A DNA stretch of 64,000 bases from JAADHI01 sp964451325 (lineage in GTDB: Bacteria > Nitrospirota > Nitrospiria > SBBL01 > JAADHI01): contig CAYVHO010000008.1 of NCBI GenBank assembly GCA_964451325.1, positions 32,646-96,645 of the forward strand, read 5' to 3'. The notes under the pieces are model-generated. The model was not told the origin of the DNA. It did not search any database and saw nothing but the letters and a program-made list of their open reading frames with translations. Position numbers and translations under genes: made by a program. Positions 44,580-54,597 of this stretch are shown one piece after another; the stretch's first letter is position 1, and each line of letters starts with the position of its first letter.

Positions 44580-46340
44580 GTGGAAAAACTAAAGTCTTCG
44601 ACACAAACCCGACGGGTGCTTGCCTATGCGCTCCCCTACTGGCGAACCTTGAGTCTTGCCACATTCTGCCTTTTACTTTCTTCGGGAATCAGCCTCAGCC
44701 TGCCTTGGTTGTTGCGTGACCCTGTAAACATCATGTTGGCCCAAAAAAGCATTCCCGATGTGAATATCTTTATTGCCCTAATCGTGTTGTTTTTTATACA
44801 AGGATTGTTTTCTTTTGCGCACAACTATCTTTCAGGGGCGGTGGGACAGCGGGTATTGGCTGATTTGCGTGTTGGTCTTTTTTCTCATCTGCAATGTTTG
44901 TCACTACATTTCTTTTTGAGACGACGCACCGGAGAGTTGCTCTCTCGGCTGACAAACGATCTGGCGGAGGTGCAAACCCTTGCGACGGAACTCCCGGTCA
45001 ATATTGTCCGCCAGGCAATCATTCTTGTCGGTGGCATCAGCATTATTTTGTTTATGAACTGGCGTCTGAGCCTGCTGGCTTTTTTTCTGATTCCTGTGAT
45101 TATTTTGTTTGCCCGTTTTATGGGGCGACGTTTAAAAGCGCTCTCGACTTCTGTTCAGGATCATTTGGCACAAACAACAACCTTGATGGAGGAAATGATT
45201 TCTGGGATTCGTTCGATAAAATCCTTTGGCCGGGAGCATTACGAAAAAGAGCGGTTTTCGCAGCAGACAGACCAGACGCTCGCGATTATGTTGAAACGTC
45301 TGAAAATCTCTGCGGCCTTTGGCCCGCTCATGGTTTTTCTGGGATTTAGTACGGCCTGTGGGCTGATGTGGTACGGCGCAAGAGAAGTCTTTCTGGGCAA
45401 GCTCAGCCCTGGCGAGCTCATTGCTTTTATCATGTACGCAGTGATTATCACGGGGCCTGTGGGCAGTTTTGCAAGGCTTTTTTCAAAGTTGCAGGAAGGT
45501 TTAGGCGCCAGTCGCCGTGTCTTTGAGCTCTTGGATACGATCCCTAAAATTTCAGATCAGCCCAATGCAAGGCCATTGCCTCAGATGCTTGGGGCAGTTG
45601 AATTTTCCCAGGTTTGTTTTCATTATATTGAAGGCCAGCCCGTACTTCGGGATGTAAGTTTTAAGGTGCTTCCCGGAGAAAAAGTGGCCCTCATCGGGCC
45701 CAGTGGTGCGGGAAAAAGCACCTTGATCCATCTGCTCCACCGTTTTTACGATCCGATTTCGGGGGGTATTTTTATTGATGATGAGCCTCTACAGGGGCTT
45801 CAGCTTAAAAGTTATTACGATCAAATCGCCTATGTGCCACAAGAGGTTGTTCTTTTTGGCGGTACGCTGCGGGAAAACATTTTGTACGGGAGGCTGCAAG
45901 CCTCTGAAGCCGAATTGATTGCGGCATCAAAAGCGGCCTATGCCCATAGGTTTATTATGGCTTTTCCTGAGGGCTATGAAACACTTGTCGGTGAGAAAGG
46001 ATTGACGCTATCCGGTGGGCAACGACATCGCATTGCCATTGCCCGTGCTTTTCTTAAAAATCCTCGTATGTTAATACTGGATGAAGCCACTGCCTACCTG
46101 GACAATGAGTCGGAGCGTTTTATTCAAGCGGCCCTGGAGGATCTCATGAAAGATAAGACGACATTTATGATTGCTCACCGTCTCACGACCATCCAAAAAG
46201 CTGATCGTATTCTTGTTTTTGACCAGGGGACATTAACCGAAGAGGGGAATCATGAGCAGTTAATGGTAAAACGGGGACTTTACCACCATCTTTATACGCT
46301 AAAACAAGGGGATGCTCTTGTGCCGCCTCAGTCTGTTTAA
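44580..46340 (+). CDS. ABC exporter, MsbA-like (fused TMD-NBD)
   Basis: A type IV (B-family) half-transporter of about 586 aa. A six-helix exporter domain (about 15-310) is followed by an ATPase domain with Walker A GPSGAGKST, Q-loop PQEVVLFGG, signature LSGGQRHR and Walker B MLILDEAT, then the H-loop AHRLTT. It is closest to MsbA/lipid flippases, but the substrate cannot be read. GTG 44580 with GGCGG upstream is chosen because the added N-terminus from GTG 44514 is not conserved-looking; 44514 remains possible. Confidence 0.88.
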   Translation: MEKLKSSTQTRRVLAYALPYWRTLSLATFCLLLSSGISLSLPWLLRDPVNIMLAQKSIPDVNIFIALIVLFFIQGLFSFAHNYLSGAVGQRVLADLRVGLFSHLQCLSLHFFLRRRTGELLSRLTNDLAEVQTLATELPVNIVRQAIILVGGISIILFMNWRLSLLAFFLIPVIILFARFMGRRLKALSTSVQDHLAQTTTLMEEMISGIRSIKSFGREHYEKERFSQQTDQTLAIMLKRLKISAAFGPLMVFLGFSTACGLMWYGAREVFLGKLSPGELIAFIMYAVIITGPVGSFARLFSKLQEGLGASRRVFELLDTIPKISDQPNARPLPQMLGAVEFSQVCFHYIEGQPVLRDVSFKVLPGEKVALIGPSGAGKSTLIHLLHRFYDPISGGIFIDDEPLQGLQLKSYYDQIAYVPQEVVLFGGTLRENILYGRLQASEAELIAASKAAYAHRFIMAFPEGYETLVGEKGLTLSGGQRHRIAIARAFLKNPRMLILDEATAYLDNESERFIQAALEDLMKDKTTFMIAHRLTTIQKADRILVFDQGTLTEEGNHEQLMVKRGLYHHLYTLKQGDALVPPQSV

Positions 46341-46695
46341 TCGGTATTTTTTTGTTCTTTTAGAAGAGTTGCCTTTGTCCCTATCAAAGGTTTAGTATTA
46401 AAATACTTCCTAAATCATTCAACAAAATGCACATCCTCATTTTAGAAAACAGGACGCGTATTGACTGGGTTTTTCTAAAAACCGTACGGTTTATAAATCA
46501 TAACTTTTGCTGATTGCAATTAAAGGGCTTGATCAGAGCTTCCTTTAAGTCAGCGTGCCCTAAATAGATACTCTTTCGCTTCGAGCGGCGTATTGACGCT
46601 GTGTAAAAACCAGGAAATCTTAGACCTATGTTTCCTGTGTTGGCAGATCGCATGAAAAGATCGATGATTTTTGTTTTCAGGTCAAGGGGCGCATC
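46341..46695. other. intergenic region with a 14-bp palindrome
   Basis: This 355-bp stretch has no supportable gene. It contains the perfect palindrome AAACCGTACGGTTT at 46478-46491, close downstream of a TTGACT (46460-46465), which could be a regulator site over a promoter for the GGDEF/EAL gene. A GCTTCGAGC mini-hairpin lies near 46580. Confidence 0.4.
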
Positions 46696-49600
46696 GTGCA
46701 AAAAACAGATTTAAAAGTGGATGCTTTGCTGGAAGGCACTTTTGAGAGTTTGGGGGAGGCCGTACTTGTCGTTGATCCCGAAACCCGGATTGTTCTTTTT
46801 TGTAACCCGGCGGCGGAACACATTTTTGGGTACTCAAAAGAGGAGGTGATTGGTCAAAATGTGGAACGTTTTCACGTCGATCATGACGCTTATACAAAAT
46901 TTGGCAAAAAAATGTTTGCCGCTTTGCGACAATCTCATATTTTTAAAACAGAATACCAGTTGAAGCGTAAGAATGGAGAGATTTTTCCTGTTGAAAATAC
47001 CATTACGGCAGTGAAAGATCAGCTTGGGAATGAAGTGGCCTTGGTGAATGTGACGCGGGATATCAGTGTGCGCAAGGCCGCAGAAAAAACCATCCAAGCG
47101 CAGATGAAACATCTCGACTTGATTGACCGGATCAGCCATTTGAGTCTTCAGCCCGATCTAGACCTGATGCTGGAAGGGGTTCTGGAAGAAATGCTCAGCA
47201 TTTTTGACTGCGAGCGGGCCTGGTTTATTTCTCCCTGCGATCCTGATGCATCCCATTGTGCGGTTCAAATGGAGCGCACACATCCTGATTGGCCGGGGGC
47301 ATTCAAACAAAAGGTCGATATTCCGATTACCTCGTCCATTTCTAAACTCCTTAAAATGGCTTTGCATCAAAATACGGTGGTCTGTTGCGATGAAAGTTCG
47401 GAGGTGGTCCCCACAGAAGGTCTCAAAGACTTTGCAATCCAATCCCAAATGTTTATTGCCCTGCGTCTTAAAGCTGGAAAACCCTGGTTATTGGGCATTC
47501 ATCATTGCAAAACGGCGAAGGTTTATAACAAAGAAGATAAGCGGACTTTGTCTGATATTGCGCTTCGCGTAACGGATGGTTTGGGCACACTGCTTGCGCT
47601 TCGAGATTTAAGGGTCAGTGAAAAAAATTTGGCAGAGGCACATCGCATTGCAAAGCTTGGAACCTTTCAGGTTGATTTGATGCATCAAACGATGCACTTT
47701 TCTAAGGAGATGTGTCAGATGCTGGGTTTAAGTGATCAGATGGAAATGCCTGTTGTATTCAAAGCCTTTTTGAATGTAGTACACCCAGAAGACAGGGCAC
47801 TTGTAGAGCAGTCCTGTTTTGATTCGGTAAAAAATAAAACGCCTTCAAGTATTGTACATCGTTTATTGCTGAAGGATGGGACCTTGAAATACGTGAATAA
47901 AAAATGTGAAGCGTATTTTGATATAGAACAAACGCCAAAAAAAATCATCGGAACGCTTCAGGATGTCACCGAGCGTTTCATTACCGAAGAAGCGCTCGAA
48001 ATGTATCGTTTTGCAATGGAAGAAGCCCCTGAAGGGGTTTTTTTTATGACACAGGATGCCAAAATTTCTTATGTCAATATTCAGGCTTGCGCTTCATTGG
48101 GTTATACACGTGATGAGCTGATTGATTGTTCTTTTTGGGACATTGATCCTTTTTTCCCAAAGGAACGCTGGGAAAAAATCTGGTCAGATCTTCCCCAGAT
48201 AGTCTCTGAGAGTTTGAATGTCGAAACCCTCTATCGTCGTAAAGATGGCAGTTTTTTTCCTGTGGAAGTTTTTTCCAAACATCTTTTTTTAGGCGGGCGT
48301 GCCTTTCATGTGGCTTTTGTTCGAGATATTTCTAAACGGAAAAAGGCAGAAGAAGAACTACGCCTCTTGGCGGCAGTGGTTGAAAATACCGGAGAAGCGG
48401 TTATGGTGAGCGATGCCCGAAACAATATTATGACCATCAATCGGGCCTTTAGTGAAATTACGGGTTATAGCCAAGAAGAAGCCTTGGGTCAGAACCCAAG
48501 ACTTCTAAAATCGAATAGACAGGATTTACTTTTTTATCAAGCCATGTGGAAATCAATCCAGGATAAGGGACGCTGGCAAGGCGAAATTTGGAACCGCAGA
48601 AAGAATGGGGCGATTTTTCCTGTCTGGCAAACCATTACGGTGATCCAGGGTGAGGCAGGGGAGGTGATCAACTATGTCTCTGTTTTTTCAGATATTTCTA
48701 GCATCAAACGCTCACAGGAAGAACTCAATTATCTGGCACACCATGACGCACTCACCGGGCTCCCCAATCGTCTCCTTTTTGTTGATCGCCTTAAACATGC
48801 ATTGATGCGGGCTGAGCGAGAAGGAAACCATCCTGCCGTTCTTTTTCTGGACTTGGATCGCTTTAAAAATATCAATGACAGCCTGGGACATCCGATTGGA
48901 GATATCGTCTTACAGGAAACGGCAACGCGACTCAACAAACTGGTTCGCAAGGAAGATACAGTTGCACGTTTGGGCGGCGATGAATTTGTTGTTTTAATCG
49001 AATCCGTTTCTGAGGCACAGAGTGTTGCCCTGTTGGCTGAAAAGGTGATCGCATCATTTGACATGCCTTTCAGGGTTAAAGCACATCAACTTCATCTGAG
49101 TGTGAGTGTTGGCATCAGTCTCTATCCGCAGGATGGGGAAGATACAGCGACCCTCATCCGGAATGCAGATGCGGCCATGTACCTTGCAAAAGAAGAGGGA
49201 CGGAACGACTATCAGTTTTACACTGCAGCACTGACCACTGCTGTTTTTGAGCGCCTCACGATGGAAACCGCCTTACGACATGCGCTTGAAAATGAGGAAC
49301 TGGTGCTTTATTACCAACCCCAATATTCCATGAAAACGGGGAAAGTCATTGGCGCAGAGTCGCTGATTCGCTGGCAGCATCCCGAGCTGGGTTTCATTTT
49401 CCCCGATCGTTTTATTCCACTTGCCGAAGAGTCCGGTTTAATCGAATCCATTGGGAAATGGGTCTTACGCACTGCGTGTCGTCAGATGAGTGAATGGTTG
49501 CATGAAGGGCTCGTTTTACGTCACATGGCAGTTAATATCTCTGGCGTTCAAGTGCAACGAGGGGCTTTTGTGCAAACCGTTCGAGAGGCCTTGCAAGACG

Positions 49601-50016
49601 TTGATCTTGATCCGCGCCATTTGGAACTTGAAATTATAGAAACCTTTATTATGCAGAAAACCGATTGGGCCATCGGTATTTTGGACGAGCTTAAATCCCT
49701 CGGAGTCCGTATGGCCATTGATGATTTTGGGACGGGATATTCTTCTTTAAGTTATCTAAAACGCTTGCCCGTGGATAAATTAAAGATTGACCGTTCTTTT
49801 ATTCGTGATATTGCGCATGATACAGATGATGAAGCGATTGTGCGTGCTGTTGTGGCGCTTGGACAGACCCTTCAGCTTGAGGTTAATGCTGAAGGGCTTG
49901 AAACAAAAAGCCAATATAATTTTCTAAAAAAATTGGGTTGTGACGAAGTACAAGGTTTTCTTTACAGCAAGGCCGTTTCGCCAGAAGATTTTGTTAAATT
50001 GATGCGTGTTGAATAA
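46696..50016 (+). CDS. cytoplasmic PAS-GAF-PAS3-GGDEF-EAL c-di-GMP enzyme
   Basis: An 1106-aa signalling protein. The order is PAS (about 15-135), GAF (145-300), PAS (310-430), PAS (435-555), PAS (560-680), GGDEF (690-850) and EAL (860-1100). The cyclase motif is intact (RLGGDEFVVL near residue 759). The phosphodiesterase domain keeps ELEIIET, DDFGTGYSSL, KIDRSF and AEGLET, but its signature is ESL rather than EAL (AESLIRW near 886), a tolerated variant. It may therefore be bifunctional. No membrane helix is seen, unlike the paralogue at 6222. It starts at GTG 46696 with AAGGGG 6 nt upstream. Confidence 0.9.
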   Translation: MQKTDLKVDALLEGTFESLGEAVLVVDPETRIVLFCNPAAEHIFGYSKEEVIGQNVERFHVDHDAYTKFGKKMFAALRQSHIFKTEYQLKRKNGEIFPVENTITAVKDQLGNEVALVNVTRDISVRKAAEKTIQAQMKHLDLIDRISHLSLQPDLDLMLEGVLEEMLSIFDCERAWFISPCDPDASHCAVQMERTHPDWPGAFKQKVDIPITSSISKLLKMALHQNTVVCCDESSEVVPTEGLKDFAIQSQMFIALRLKAGKPWLLGIHHCKTAKVYNKEDKRTLSDIALRVTDGLGTLLALRDLRVSEKNLAEAHRIAKLGTFQVDLMHQTMHFSKEMCQMLGLSDQMEMPVVFKAFLNVVHPEDRALVEQSCFDSVKNKTPSSIVHRLLLKDGTLKYVNKKCEAYFDIEQTPKKIIGTLQDVTERFITEEALEMYRFAMEEAPEGVFFMTQDAKISYVNIQACASLGYTRDELIDCSFWDIDPFFPKERWEKIWSDLPQIVSESLNVETLYRRKDGSFFPVEVFSKHLFLGGRAFHVAFVRDISKRKKAEEELRLLAAVVENTGEAVMVSDARNNIMTINRAFSEITGYSQEEALGQNPRLLKSNRQDLLFYQAMWKSIQDKGRWQGEIWNRRKNGAIFPVWQTITVIQGEAGEVINYVSVFSDISSIKRSQEELNYLAHHDALTGLPNRLLFVDRLKHALMRAEREGNHPAVLFLDLDRFKNINDSLGHPIGDIVLQETATRLNKLVRKEDTVARLGGDEFVVLIESVSEAQSVALLAEKVIASFDMPFRVKAHQLHLSVSVGISLYPQDGEDTATLIRNADAAMYLAKEEGRNDYQFYTAALTTAVFERLTMETALRHALENEELVLYYQPQYSMKTGKVIGAESLIRWQHPELGFIFPDRFIPLAEESGLIESIGKWVLRTACRQMSEWLHEGLVLRHMAVNISGVQVQRGAFVQTVREALQDVDLDPRHLELEIIETFIMQKTDWAIGILDELKSLGVRMAIDDFGTGYSSLSYLKRLPVDKLKIDRSFIRDIAHDTDDEAIVRAVVALGQTLQLEVNAEGLETKSQYNFLKKLGCDEVQGFLYSKAVSPEDFVKLMRVE

Positions 50017-50208
50017 AGTGAGCGCTGATTGAAATTGTGAGTGTGGAGGGGCTGCAGCTCATTACGGGAGAAGCGATCGAGAGACCAAGATTTGACCCCA
50101 TATCTTGTGTTTCAATATGAAGCACTACAATGACTTAAAATAGTGCACTCTGCTCGTATCCTTTGAAATAACGAAGAAATCCATCTCATCGAAGCAGATT
50201 TTTCCCAC

Positions 50209-50231
50209 CTTATCCACAGACCTTGTGGATA
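50209..50231. promoter_or_regulatory. pair of inverted consensus DnaA boxes
   Basis: TTATCCACA (50209-50217) and TGTGGATAA (50223-50231) are two perfect matches to the strongest DnaA box, in inverted orientation with a 5-nt spacer. They lie in the 322-bp gene-free stretch 50017-50338, which holds no other feature I can name. The surroundings are not origin-like (no dnaA, dnaN, rpmH or gidA). Confidence 0.75.
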
Positions 50232-50338
50232 ATCCATCACAGTCCTTAATCAGAAGTTTTAAAAGCACCCAGCCTCCTTCAGCCATTGAATCCTTTGCTC
50301 ATATTGTTTATCGTAGTGTCAGTGATGTAGGGACACCA

Positions 50339-52670
50339 ATGCCAAACATTTCAGACGAAAAAATAATGCAATCGACTGCGTGTATTTTATGTAGCATCAA
50401 TTGTGGGCTTAAAATTCAAGTGAAAAATGGCGGGTTTACGCGCATTCAAGGGGACAAACAACACCCTCATTCTGAGGGTTACATTTGTCAGAAGGCCATG
50501 GGGCTCAACCATTACCAAAACCATGCCCGTCGTTTGACACACCCCATGCGTAAAAAACCGGACGGGGGTTTTGAGGCAATTACTTGGGAGACTGCCATTC
50601 ACGAAGTGGCCCAAAAACTCACGAAAATCCGTGACACCTTTGGTGGAAGCGCCATCGCTTATTATGGTGGAGGGGGGCAAACAAATCATTTGGGGGGTGC
50701 CTATGCGCAACCTTTTCGTAAAGCGCTTAAAACACCCTATGTTTACAGTGCGCTTGCTCAGGAAAAAACGGGCTCATTTTGGGTGAATGGAAAACTATTT
50801 GGTCAACAAAATTGTCATACCACAGAAGGCTTTGAAGCGGCGGACTACGTACTCATTATCGGTTCGAATCCATGGCAATCGCATGGCATCCCACAGGCGC
50901 GTAAAGTCTTAAAACAAATCGCCAAAAATCCGAAACGACAGATGGTCGTCATTGATCCGAGACGCACAGAAACCGCTAAAATGGCGGACATCCACCTGCA
51001 AGTCAAACCCGGCATGGATGCTTTTTTGCTCAGTGCCTTCCTGGCTGTCATCATCCAGGAAGAACGAGAAGACACAGCATTTTTAGAAGAACACACCCTT
51101 GGTTTTGATGAACTCAGAGCTGTTTTCCGAGAAATCCCTGTCAGTGAGTACGCAAAAAAGGCGGGGCTTGCCCCTGAGCTTGTGCGAAAGGTTGCCCGGG
51201 GGTTTGCGACAGCCCATTCCGCAAGTGTGCGTCACGACTTGGGGATAGAACAGACGCTGCACAGTACACTCAACACCTATCTTGAAAAATTGCTTTTTCT
51301 GATCACCGGCCATTTTGCACGGCCCGGATGTAACCCTGCACACACTGTTTGCTCCTATCTTGACACATTCGAAAGAACCTGAAGCTGGAGGCATTACCAC
51401 AAAAGTGACAGGGATGAAGGAGATTTCACAGCTTTTTCCACCCAATATTCTTCCTGCGGAGATTGATACAGATCATCCCGATCGAATCCGCGCCGTTTTT
51501 GTCGACAGCAGCAATCCAATGCAAACAGCGGCTGATACACAAGCCTATCAAAAAGCATTTAAAAAGCTCGCCCTGCTTGTAGTGATTGATGTGGCTGAAA
51601 CCGAAACGGCACAGATGGCGGACTATATTTTGCCCGCGTCTTCGCAATATGAGAAATGGGAAGCCTCCTTCTTTAACCTGTCATTCCCCAAAAATTATTT
51701 TCAACTCAGACACCCCATTCTGCCTGTGCAAGGCGACACACTTCCAGAACCGGAGATTTATAACCGATTATTGATCGCGATGAAGGCCGTGCCCGAAGGC
51801 TTTCCCATATTAGAAACCGTCGCACGAATTGACCGAAAATTTCCTAAACGAAACCTCTTTTTCAGGGCATTGATGTTTACCCTCATCTTCAGGCCAGGTT
51901 TGAGGGATTATCTTCCTGCGGTTCTGTATGCCACATTGGGAAAAGCCCTCCCTAAAGGCGCTCAGGCCACGGCGGTCATTTGGGGTTTGAGCCATCGATA
52001 TGTGAAAAAATACCGCAAACAAGTCCAACGTGTCGGGTATCCTGGAAAAGGCGCTGCCTTGAGAGAATCTTTTTTTAAGCACATCTTAGAACACCCAAGC
52101 GCCGTGACCCTCAGCGAACACCGCTACGAAGAAATGTGGGATCTTATGGCCTACAAAGATAAAAAAATCCGTTTGATCATTCCCGAAATGTTGCATGCAT
52201 TGCAGGTCTTAAAGGATGAATCCGAAGGTGTATTGAAGAATACCGCGTTCCCTTTTGTATTGTCGGCTGGTGAACGACGGAGCGATAATGCCAATCAGAT
52301 TTATCGTGACCCGAGTTGGCGAAAAAAGGATATCGAGGGTGCCTTGCGGATCCATCCCAAGGACGCAGAGGCATTGAATTTACCAGATGGCGCTTACGCG
52401 ATATGTGAATCGACCGTAGGTGCGATAAAAGTCACAGTCTGCCATGACGACGCCATGCGACTTGGACATGTATCACTCCCGCATGGTTACGGGATGTCTT
52501 ATCCTGATCCCGAAGATCCAAGCCGGATGAAACAGTCTGGTCCGGCCATCAACCAATTGACTGCTGCAAATCACTGTGATGCCATTGCAAAAACACCCTA
52601 TCATAAATTTGTCCCGGTCAGAATTTACGCGACATCAAGCCCCCACCTTATGCATTCAACACAAGGCTGA
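50339..52670 (+). pseudogene. molybdopterin oxidoreductase split by a +1 frameshift
   Basis: Two frames make one protein of the DMSO-reductase superfamily (formate-dehydrogenase-like). The first (50339-51382) has the 4Fe-4S motif CILCSINCG with the fourth Cys in YICQKAMG, and molybdopterin-binding GSNPWQSHGIPQAR. The second (open from 51315 to 52670) continues with LHTLFAPILTHSKEPEAGG, FVDSSNP, ADYILPASSQYEKWEA and the C-terminal cofactor domain. The switch occurs at the CCC run 51334-51336: removing one C gives a smooth RPGCNLHTLFAP. It is about 775 aa if restored. ATG 50339 has AGGGA 5 nt upstream. A real mutation or a sequence error is equally possible. Confidence 0.8.
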
Positions 52671-52737
52671 AACTTGAATCTAGTTCTGATGACTGATATG
52701 CTGAAGAAGATTTGTTGACTTGAGGGTCACCGGAACA

Positions 52738-53151
52738 ATGAAAGAAACATTTTGGTATCGCAGCATTTTTTTTGCTGTTTTGCTCGCTTTTAGTTTGATG
52801 CTATCGGGAAAAGCCATTGCTTGTTTTGCCCCTTCTGCAATGGAAATGGGCCAGGGAAAAGCAATGGACTGTTGTCTGGAACGCTGCCGGATGGAGACAA
52901 CACCTGCGGCCGCGAAAAAGGCCTGTGAAGAAAGTCGTCTGGCCTTCAGTCAGCAAGACTTTTCCAGCCCAAACAAAATGTGTGACCCATCCGCTGAAAT
53001 CGTTTTCTCGGACTTCAATCCACTGGCGCTCTTTTCTTCTCCCTTATTTGAACCGAATGATCGGATCAACCCGCTTGCGCATGACCCACCGATTAAACGG
53101 CATGCTGCAAATCTCCCCATTTATACCGTGATACAAACCTTTCTTATCTAG
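52738..53151 (+). CDS. periplasmic Cys-containing protein upstream of the Cus operon
   Basis: A 137-aa unrecognised protein. A signal peptide (about 1-29) is followed by cysteines in IACFAPSA, the motif MDCCLERC, then KKACEES and NKMCDPS, and several methionines. Its position directly ahead of cusCBA-like genes suggests a metal-binding or metal-sensing periplasmic accessory role; this is inferred from composition and context only. ATG 52738 is chosen over TTG 52720. Confidence 0.55.
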   Translation: MKETFWYRSIFFAVLLAFSLMLSGKAIACFAPSAMEMGQGKAMDCCLERCRMETTPAAAKKACEESRLAFSQQDFSSPNKMCDPSAEIVFSDFNPLALFSSPLFEPNDRINPLAHDPPIKRHAANLPIYTVIQTFLI

Positions 53152-53262
53152 ACCTCGTTTTCCCTTTTTAAGCAATATCTTTTCCGACGCATAGTGTGCA
53201 TTGCGATGTGTGGCAGGGAATGAAGTCTGTCTTTTTTTCAATTTTTCCATAGAGGATAAACC

Positions 53263-54534
53263 ATGAAACAGTGCTCGAAAATATTTTTTCTCCTGACTTT
53301 TATATTTTTGTCTACCCTGTTTCCTGAAAGGGGAAAAGCGGAAGAACGCTTAGATTTATCCACACTTATTTCAGAAGCTCTTACCACAAATCCGAATATT
53401 GCAGCCGCCAAAGCGGCTTGGGAGGCTCGCAAAGCCCGTATTGATCGTGTGAATGTTTTAGATGACCCGGAGATCGGTTTTGACACCTGGAATATTCCAA
53501 ACGATCTCGACTTGAGCGAAACACGCAATTGGATCTTTTTTGCTCGGCAACGGTTCCCGGCCGCGGGGACCTTAAATCTGCGTGCCCAGGCCGCAAAAAT
53601 GCGGGCGGAACAAGCCAAAGCGGAGATCAGTACCTCGGTGCGATCCATCGTATCGGCCGTTAAAATTGCCTATAACGATCTTTATTTGGCGCACAAAGCG
53701 ATTGAAATCAATGAGGAACACATCGCAATTTTGAAACAATTTGAAGCCATTGCAGTGCTCAAATACCAAACGGGCACGACATCCGAACAGGATGTCCTCA
53801 AAATCCGCGTGGCCCTGTCGCGTCTGGAAAACGAAGCACTCCGTCTCAAGCGGCGCCAGCACACACATCAAGCAAAATTAAATACCCTGCTTAAACGTGC
53901 ACCGCATGCGCCCTTGGCACGACCGGAAGACCTGCAATTGATTCGAATCCCTGATGATAAGGGGGTTTTGATCCTTCAGGCACTTGCGCAGCGACCCGTA
54001 TTAAAAGTCGCAGAAGCCACGATTCGACAGCGTCAGGAGGAAGTCGCCCTGGCCAAATTAAAATTTAAGCCGGACTATCAAGTGTCAGTCAAACGGTTTC
54101 AAAACCACAGCAACCTGCGACCCAGCGGCTGGGGGATCTCGGCCAGTATCAACCTGCCCTGGTTCAGCCACCAAAAACACGATCAAGGGATTAAGGAAAC
54201 ACGGCATCGCACAACACAGCAGGAACTCATCTATGAAAATCTCAAAGACCAAACCCGTTTCGAAATAGAAGACTTATTTGTAAAAATCAAGATATCGGAA
54301 CAATCGGCCCGGTTGTTTCAAGACAAAATTATTCCGCAGGCGCAACAGTCGGTCACGTCCGCAGAAACAGGCTATCAAACGGATCAAGTTGATTTTTTAG
54401 ACTTACTTGAGCGCCAGCGTGACTTGGTTGCATTTCGTCTGGAATATTTTCGAGCGCTTACTTTGCAAAATCAGGAAGTTGCACGTTTGGAAGAGGTCCT
54501 GGGTTCAAACCTAAGCGATTTTAAAGTTGAATGA
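53263..54534 (+). CDS. cusC: TolC-family outer-membrane factor of a Cu/Ag efflux system
   Basis: A 423-aa outer-membrane efflux protein with a signal peptide (ending GKA). It has two repeated OEP halves, each with long coiled-coil helices (KAAWEARKARIDR...; ETGYQTDQVDFLDLLERQRDL). It forms the exit duct of the tripartite pump whose adaptor and RND genes follow at 54598 and 55899. GAGGA lies 5 nt before ATG 53263. Substrate specificity is taken from the neighbours; the symbol denotes the operon role. Confidence 0.82.
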   Translation: MKQCSKIFFLLTFIFLSTLFPERGKAEERLDLSTLISEALTTNPNIAAAKAAWEARKARIDRVNVLDDPEIGFDTWNIPNDLDLSETRNWIFFARQRFPAAGTLNLRAQAAKMRAEQAKAEISTSVRSIVSAVKIAYNDLYLAHKAIEINEEHIAILKQFEAIAVLKYQTGTTSEQDVLKIRVALSRLENEALRLKRRQHTHQAKLNTLLKRAPHAPLARPEDLQLIRIPDDKGVLILQALAQRPVLKVAEATIRQRQEEVALAKLKFKPDYQVSVKRFQNHSNLRPSGWGISASINLPWFSHQKHDQGIKETRHRTTQQELIYENLKDQTRFEIEDLFVKIKISEQSARLFQDKIIPQAQQSVTSAETGYQTDQVDFLDLLERQRDLVAFRLEYFRALTLQNQEVARLEEVLGSNLSDFKVE

Positions 54535-54545
54535 ATCAAAACATC

Positions 54546-54571
54546 GTCATTCCCACAAAGACGGGGATGAC
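54546..54571. repeat. REP-like imperfect palindrome between cusC and cusB
   Basis: GTCATTCCC (54546-54554) and GGGGATGAC (54563-54571) pair with one wobble around an 8-nt loop. The sequence resembles the dispersed GTCATTCCCGC-type palindromes of many proteobacterial genomes. No second copy was noticed in the window. Confidence 0.5.
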
Positions 54572-54597
54572 ATCTGTGTCGGAAATGGAGATTTGAG

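Noticed and set aside
50209..50231. The DnaA-box pair as a chromosomal origin
   Set aside because: There are only two boxes, no neighbouring AT-rich unwinding element that I can point to, and none of the usual origin genes; kept as a finding but not called an origin.
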